Shown here: positions 59,031 to 64,000 of the stretch, in pieces | Numbering within the stretch: position 1 is the first letter of the stretch | Layout: every line of letters starts with the position of its first letter | NCBI RefSeq assembly: GCF_019649055.1 | Contig: NW_026570228.1 | Span: 744,001 to 808,000, forward strand | Length of the DNA: 64,000 nt | Direction: 5' to 3' | Source: Paramacrobiotus metropolitanus | Taxonomy: Eukaryota; Tardigrada; Eutardigrada; Parachela; Macrobiotidae | Notes under the pieces: model-generated | Seen by the model: the letters and a program-made list of their open reading frames with translations, nothing else | What the model was told of the DNA's origin: nothing | Databases searched by the model: none | Translations under genes and position numbers: made by a program

Positions 59031-61052
59031 TTCCGGCCAAGCACAGAACCTGGTCAAAGAGGCGAAATGCAGCAAAAGCGGAAATTATTTTCATGCGCAG
59101 CACAAATAAGAAGTGGTTCCGTATACGTTTTTTAGGGCACACTACTGCATATCTGTTGCTGCACAATCAAGATGGAATTGGTGGACTGCAGTCTTCAGGC
59201 GTGATCGCCTTCATCGGCTGGATGAAGGCATTCTTGCCGGATTGTGTGCGCACGGCGGTGATAGAATAACCGCTAACAACATCCACTTGATGGATTTCTC
59301 GGGAAGTGTATACTGCAACCCGCGCGTCTGATTAACCATAAACTCTAAGTTTCTGACCATTTCCAATACAATTTGCTAAACACTGGAAGTGATTTGTCCC
59401 TACTAGTGACTGCGTCAGGTGAGAACAAAGAAATGCGCGCGGGTTGTCAGTAGTTTAGCAACCGGCTCGAAATGCTGGTGTTGGCGTTGCGTTTTATTGT
59501 TGCTGCAATTATTCAGGCGAGCCAGGCAATCATACCACCACTTTACTGCCGGTTTTGACTATCGTAAACGGTGTCTATAATGGCGCGCCGCCGTAACGGC
59601 GCCTTTTAGCGAGCTCCCATGATAACAAACTCCGCAGAACCACTCGCCCCCGAAACTGCGTTTCGACAAAGCCGTTCGCCTACAAATTGCATACTCCGGA
59701 AACTTCGATCGCGTTATCAAAAAGTGCAAAAGAAACTATAAGGACAAGGTTCCAAAACGAAGGTTTTGTGGACCGGTTGCCGTTTTTTTCGGCTTAACGG
59801 CAAAAGTCTCAGGCGGTTTTGATCTTTGGGTTCGACTTCCTTTCTGGTGCACTGATTTTAGTTCGAAGAAATGTAGGAACAGCTGCTAATTCCATACTAT
59901 TTGACTGTTACATAACATATGTTTACGGGCTAGTTCAAGTTGCCCTGGAACAGACTTCCAGGTAAATACTACGAGTAGTGGTAAATGATGAGTTTCCCTC
60001 GTAAAAGAAGCGCTGCATTAACACCAACACCAAAAACTTCTACGGATTTTTATGGTAGTAACGAGCAACGATAACAATATTTGTTTGTTTATATCCTCCT
60101 CTGTGGTAATTGGAAGTTTTTCATCATATACTATTGCAGTATGTACGCACAGGTAATGAAAATTTAATAAATAAATATTATATCTATATTATATTATCTA
60201 GAGTACATATATATATTATGTCTATGTACAAATATTGTATGTATTGCAATTGCGGATCTCGAGCGATACCTGTAACGCTCGCGAAGCACAATTATGCCGG
60301 TATTTGGTCATGTTGTGAAACATTCACTCCTACAACACTGACGAATCTCTTTGTTATTGGTTTTCTAGGAACACCTCCATGTCGTCGACAAAATACCGTG
60401 TCTCTTTTCGAAACCATGTGTCCCTCGAATATATTTTCTTTATACATACAATACACAATCTTTATACATACAATACACACTTGGACCTATGAATCGGAAA
60501 GTAACGCCGATAATGCCGCACTTAAATCCGTTCCAGCATTTAGCAGTTTACACTGACATTACTATGCACAAATAAACCAAATCCGGATTTCGTGGTCATA
60601 TATGTAATATTTGTAATTGGACCTGGGACGCTTCGGAAATAACGATAGCAGGCAGCTTCTGACCTACTACTTGGTTTCGAAGGAAATCAAGTTTCAGAAC
60701 GGTGAGTATAGAGCAATTCCATTAATTTTGGTAAAACACTAGAGCACAAATAGAATGCAACAGGGAAACGGATGTGATACAATTCGCGCAATGTTCTTTG
60801 GTACTGCTTTTTATGGATACCACTTTTTGCTGCTGACACACAGTGGCACTGACAACGTTCCGGATTTGTACGAACCGTATTGCGCCATGGAGACAGCAAT
60901 TACTGCTCATTTAATCCGCATACATTAAAACGCATCTCTTCACTGATCCTGCACATAAATAAAATCCAAACATTGCAGTAGCATTACTTTTTGATCCAGG
61001 ATCGTGATAGTGATTACTTTCTTCTACAGTGTACATAAGGCTAGGTATTACC
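59031..61052. other. intergenic stretch between divergently transcribed genes
   Basis: The upstream regions of the guanylate cyclase (minus) and MATH/BTB (plus) genes meet here. It contains AT-rich microsatellite-like sequence at 60160-60240 and a duplicated TTTATACATACAATACACA at about 60439-60478. The frame 60110-60556 is judged a chance frame. Confidence 0.4.
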
Positions 61053-62286
61053 ATGGCTGCCGCAGCGAAAACTGTTCCACTGGAATTCCAGAAAGACGCC
61101 GTCAGCTTACAGTACGCAATCCCTACCAAGCGCTTCACGTGGGAGTGGGCAGCGACCGTTTGTGGGCGCCGTGGCAAAGTGCTGGTGTACAGCGCCGAGT
61201 TCAACGTCGAGAAGCAGTGCAGTTATCCGGAAATTCCCGAAGCAACGTGGAAGCTATCGCTGGAAATCGCGCAGTCAAACGGCGGAATTGTCGCAATTTT
61301 AAAGCCTTTACAAGTGGCTGATAATCCCAACGGTATTCTGGTGGAATTCACTTTGAGGTAAGATACACAAATAGTGCGCAATCAAAATCTCTTTAGCATA
61401 ATGGACGATTTCTTAATAAAAAACATAAGGAATACCCCTGCTCGTTACTCAGTATTAATCAATGATAATTAACTTTAGGAGTAGTATACCAGTTTTGTCA
61501 ATTTGTAGTGTCTGTTCATTTGTTTGTTTGACAATTTGTTTATTTGTTTCCATATATTGGTAACAACGTATCTGAATTTTAAATCTGAAAACGCTCGTTT
61601 ATTTTTTAAAAAAGTTTGTAAAAGACTAAAAGTTTCTTGTATGTTTGTATAGCTCAAGTTGCCAAGTACCGTCCATCTGGCTTCCGGACAAACCGACGGA
61701 GCTGGCTGAATATCGCTACGAGAACGCTTACAGCTTAGACGATTTGGTGAAGAATAATTCAAAGAGTAACACCAGCATCGCCCTGTACACCCTGCGACAG
61801 CCACAGTTCCTCTATGTCGGTCTGACGTTCCGCATCACCCGCCGCCCACTGGAACTGCAGGGTCTCTTGGATACCGGCACCTTCACCGACTGCACCCTCA
61901 TCGCCAACGACGGCCGCAAGTTTCCGGCGCATCGCGTCATTCTGGCGGCGCAATCACCGGTCTTCCTGGAGATGCTGAAGCATTCGGCCGAGCCGCCGTC
62001 CAACTGGACAGCGGTGCACCTGGTGGATCTGAGCGGCGATGTGCTGGAGAGCCTCATGAACTATCTCTACAGCCGGGGACCCATCGGCGCCACGGAGAAC
62101 CTGGAGGAACTGTGGATCGTGGCTAACAAGTATGACATCAAGGCGATGAAGGTGACCTTGGAAGAGATGATGGTGGGCAAGGTCAACAAGGACAACGCCT
62201 GGCGTTATCTGGATTTCGCTCGGGAACATGGACTGGATCGGCTGCAGAAAAAGGCGGCTTACTGGCTATACACCAACTACGTTTAA
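61053..62286 (+). CDS. MATH-like/BTB domain protein (SPOP-like adaptor), intact
   Basis: Exons 61053-61357 and 61653-62286 join in phase for 312 residues. Residues 1-155 form a MATH-like region (FTWEWAATVC, YSAEFNVEKQC, ATWKLSLEIA, FLYVGLTFRI). Residues 168-270 form the BTB domain: LLDTGTFTDCTLIANDGRKF, PAHRVILAAQSPVFLEMLK, VLESLMNYLYSRG, NLEELWIVANKYDI. A BACK-like helix pair follows (NAWRYLDFAREHGLDRLQKKA). In this architecture MATH binds substrates and BTB binds Cullin-3, making a ubiquitin-ligase adaptor. The substrate is unknown. The splice sites are good (AGGTAAGA, TATAG), and no frame breaks occur. A related pseudogene lies at 36617-37809 and a fragment at 43382. Confidence 0.9.
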
Positions 62287-62470
62287 TATCAGTGCAGATT
62301 TGCTAAGTAACTCTCGGGGAACTCTGTTTTTTTACTTCTGCACTAATCGGTTTCGCCTAGCATTGGAGTTTTCTTGATCTGGTGGAAAGAAAAGCTGTTT
62401 CTTTTGTAAGGAGCTTTGTTCTCAAGTGACGTTTCTTGCACATTAATATTATGAAGTGTAGTCAGTCTAC

Positions 62471-62476
62471 AATAAA
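62471..62476 (+). promoter_or_regulatory. possible poly(A) signal of the MATH/BTB gene
   Basis: AATAAA lies 185 bp after the stop codon at 62286 in AT-rich DNA, a suitable distance for a short 3' UTR. Confidence 0.5.
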
Positions 62477-62957
62477 AAATTCAAAATGGCTTTACCAGTT
62501 TTTTCTACATAAGCAGTTCTGGGAGACTGAGGTGCAGCAAAGGGGGAAGTTTTGGTTGCGTTGAATAATGGTCCAGGCCAATAATGAATAAATGTTTTTT
62601 AAAAATGCGAAAAACTGCTTCTTTCGTGACTTCGCCCTTCGTCGAAGATTGGTGCTCAGCCAAAAATCACAGACGGCTTCATCGCAGAAAACACTGTTTT
62701 CTTCGCATATAAATTCCGAGCAAGTGAAGAACTGCCACATGTATCCAGGTAAATACGTGTACATATACAGAGTCTGTACATGTACCATCACATTCATGTA
62801 ATGCACGCCGCGCGGTAACTTTCGCGCACTCCTCCTTCTGCAAACTCAATACTCCTTTTTTAGCATCGTTTATTATATTGTGTAACCAAATAACTGAAAC
62901 GTCTGACTTACTACTAAAGCGCCATTTGTAAGCGCAACTTCCAATTGGAAAGTTATT

Positions 62958-63007
62958 GAGCGAAATAAAACTCTCATATGGATGAATATGAGAGTTTTAT
63001 TTCGCTC
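62958..63007. repeat. perfect 22-bp inverted repeat with 6-nt loop
   Basis: The arm at 62958-62979 (starting GAGCGAAATAAAACTCTC) is exactly complementary to 62986-63007, around the loop GGATGA. It lacks a following T-run specific to one strand, so it is not an obvious terminator. It may be a very short MITE or a cruciform-forming site. Confidence 0.8.
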
Positions 63008-63324
63008 GTTTCGTTTTTATTATTTATTATGATATGAAATGATTCTCATATGGATGCCGATCTTCTGGTAACGTTCGAATGCAATCAGGTAGGAACGAGA
63101 CTTTTAAGTCCATCTTGTAAGCTTTAGATACTTCGCAACGCGATGTTGTGCGCCATACCGTTTTCACTATCATCTGAACCCATCACTCAACTACTGGATA
63201 CAATCAAGCATTTTTTAAAAAATTAATGTTTAGTTATTGGTAAGTAAAAAAGGTGAAAACGCGAGTTTGAACACAAAAGCCTGAATTTGAGGCCATGTAC
63301 AGATACCGCGTCACTTTTATTCTT

Positions 63325-63362
63325 TAAGGACCGATCTTTTTTTTCTTTAAGGACCGATCTTC
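63325..63362. repeat. tandem duplication of CTTTAAGGACCGATCTT
   Basis: CTTTAAGGACCGATCTT occurs twice in immediate succession, separated by a T-rich spacer. A minor local duplication. Confidence 0.8.
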
Positions 63363-63380
63363 TTCGAACCTTACAAGTAA

Positions 63381-64000
63381 ATGCACTTAAGTACGGAGAT
63401 TGTTCTTACACCTAGTAAGGTTCTGACAATCTTGGCAATCTTTAAAATGAGTTTCAAAATTTTTGAGACTCTGATTGCCCAAAGAGATTTTATAAGCGAA
63501 TGGTTACGATCGTTCCCCTACTTGTTTGCTTGTACAGAACAGTTTTTGGTTAGTCCGAAATTAATTACGTTATTTACGTATAAACTATAAAGCATGTTGG
63601 TCAATGTAAATTTCGGTAGCATATCAATCAAGTCAGTTTTTTTATTTGGACTGTTTTATAAGCAGACTCTTCGAAAATACATCATTTGTTCGGTATCGAA
63701 CAAAAAAGATGGAAATTGGCAAGTCGCTTTGCGGTGCAAAAATTAAGGATACAACGGTTACAAAAATTTGTGTGCGCGAATTACAAGAGTGCTGGAAATC
63801 GCGGAAGTCGCAGACTACATTACGACTAGAAGGCTGCAAGGAACCGTGAAGTGCCATCGGTATTCGGTATACCGGAAACCACGCAATAGTCGCTTGGAAA
63901 AATTAGAATCGAAACTAACTCCGAATGCTACGCATTCACTACGTTTCTGTATGCGAATATTAGAATCGAAACTAACTGGAATGCTAACTGATACTTCTTA
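63381..64000. other. terminal stretch, nothing recognised
   Basis: Plus-strand frames at 63381-63590 and 63646-63849 show no family features. ATTAGAATCGAAACTAACT occurs twice, at about 63904 and 63960, as a short direct repeat at the very end of the window. Confidence 0.4.

Noticed and set aside
60110-60556. 148-codon plus-strand ORF
   Set aside because: It has microsatellite-like composition (repeated isoleucine/tyrosine codons from AT repeats), no ATG context and no recognised domain.

Overview
The window looks like nuclear DNA of an invertebrate animal. Coding sequence is split into short GT-AG exons, and the recognisable products are animal types: a CPEB1/Orb translational regulator, a receptor guanylate cyclase, MATH/BTB proteins, a secreted leucine-rich-repeat protein, a kinase fused to Kelch repeats, and a zeta-class glutathione transferase. 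About two thirds of the window is non-coding and full of foldback elements. A tardigrade or related ecdysozoan is my guess for the source, but nothing here proves it.

Layout. 1-10.1 kb: a composite inverted repeat (2375-3915 with 5283-5660, matched by 8203-10096), with a 179-bp direct duplication in its spacer that carries two tRNA-like genes. 10.3-13.3 kb: intact gene A of a three-member paralogous family (two Tudor/Agenet-like units, an F-box-like segment, a conserved C-terminal region). 14.4-15.5 kb: a minus-strand propeller-like gene. 19.8-22.3 kb: CPEB1. 23.2-35.9 kb: two further copies of the family as a segmental duplication. Copy B is a multiply broken pseudogene with a 1.04-kb foldback element in its last exon. 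Copy C is nearly intact, but a 3.6-kb element with short terminal inverted repeats separates its conserved upstream region from its coding exons. 36.6-37.8 kb: a BTB pseudogene. 39.1-41.5 kb: a kinase-Kelch gene. 42.5-43.3 kb: GSTZ/maleylacetoacetate isomerase with a duplicated C-terminal segment. 44.7-46.1 kb: the secreted LRR protein. 46.6-59.0 kb: a receptor guanylate cyclase on the minus strand, split by a 5.5-kb foldback-like insertion that carries remains of a ubiquitin-activating enzyme and a 5'-truncated non-LTR retrotransposon. 61.1-62.3 kb: an intact MATH/BTB gene.

The genes do not form a pathway. The main themes are expansion of putative ubiquitin-ligase adaptors (F-box and BTB families) and heavy remodelling by foldback and MITE-like elements. 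Several otherwise good genes carry single-base frameshifts at homopolymers, so some apparent pseudogenes may be assembly errors. All exon joins were inferred by reading splice sites by eye.
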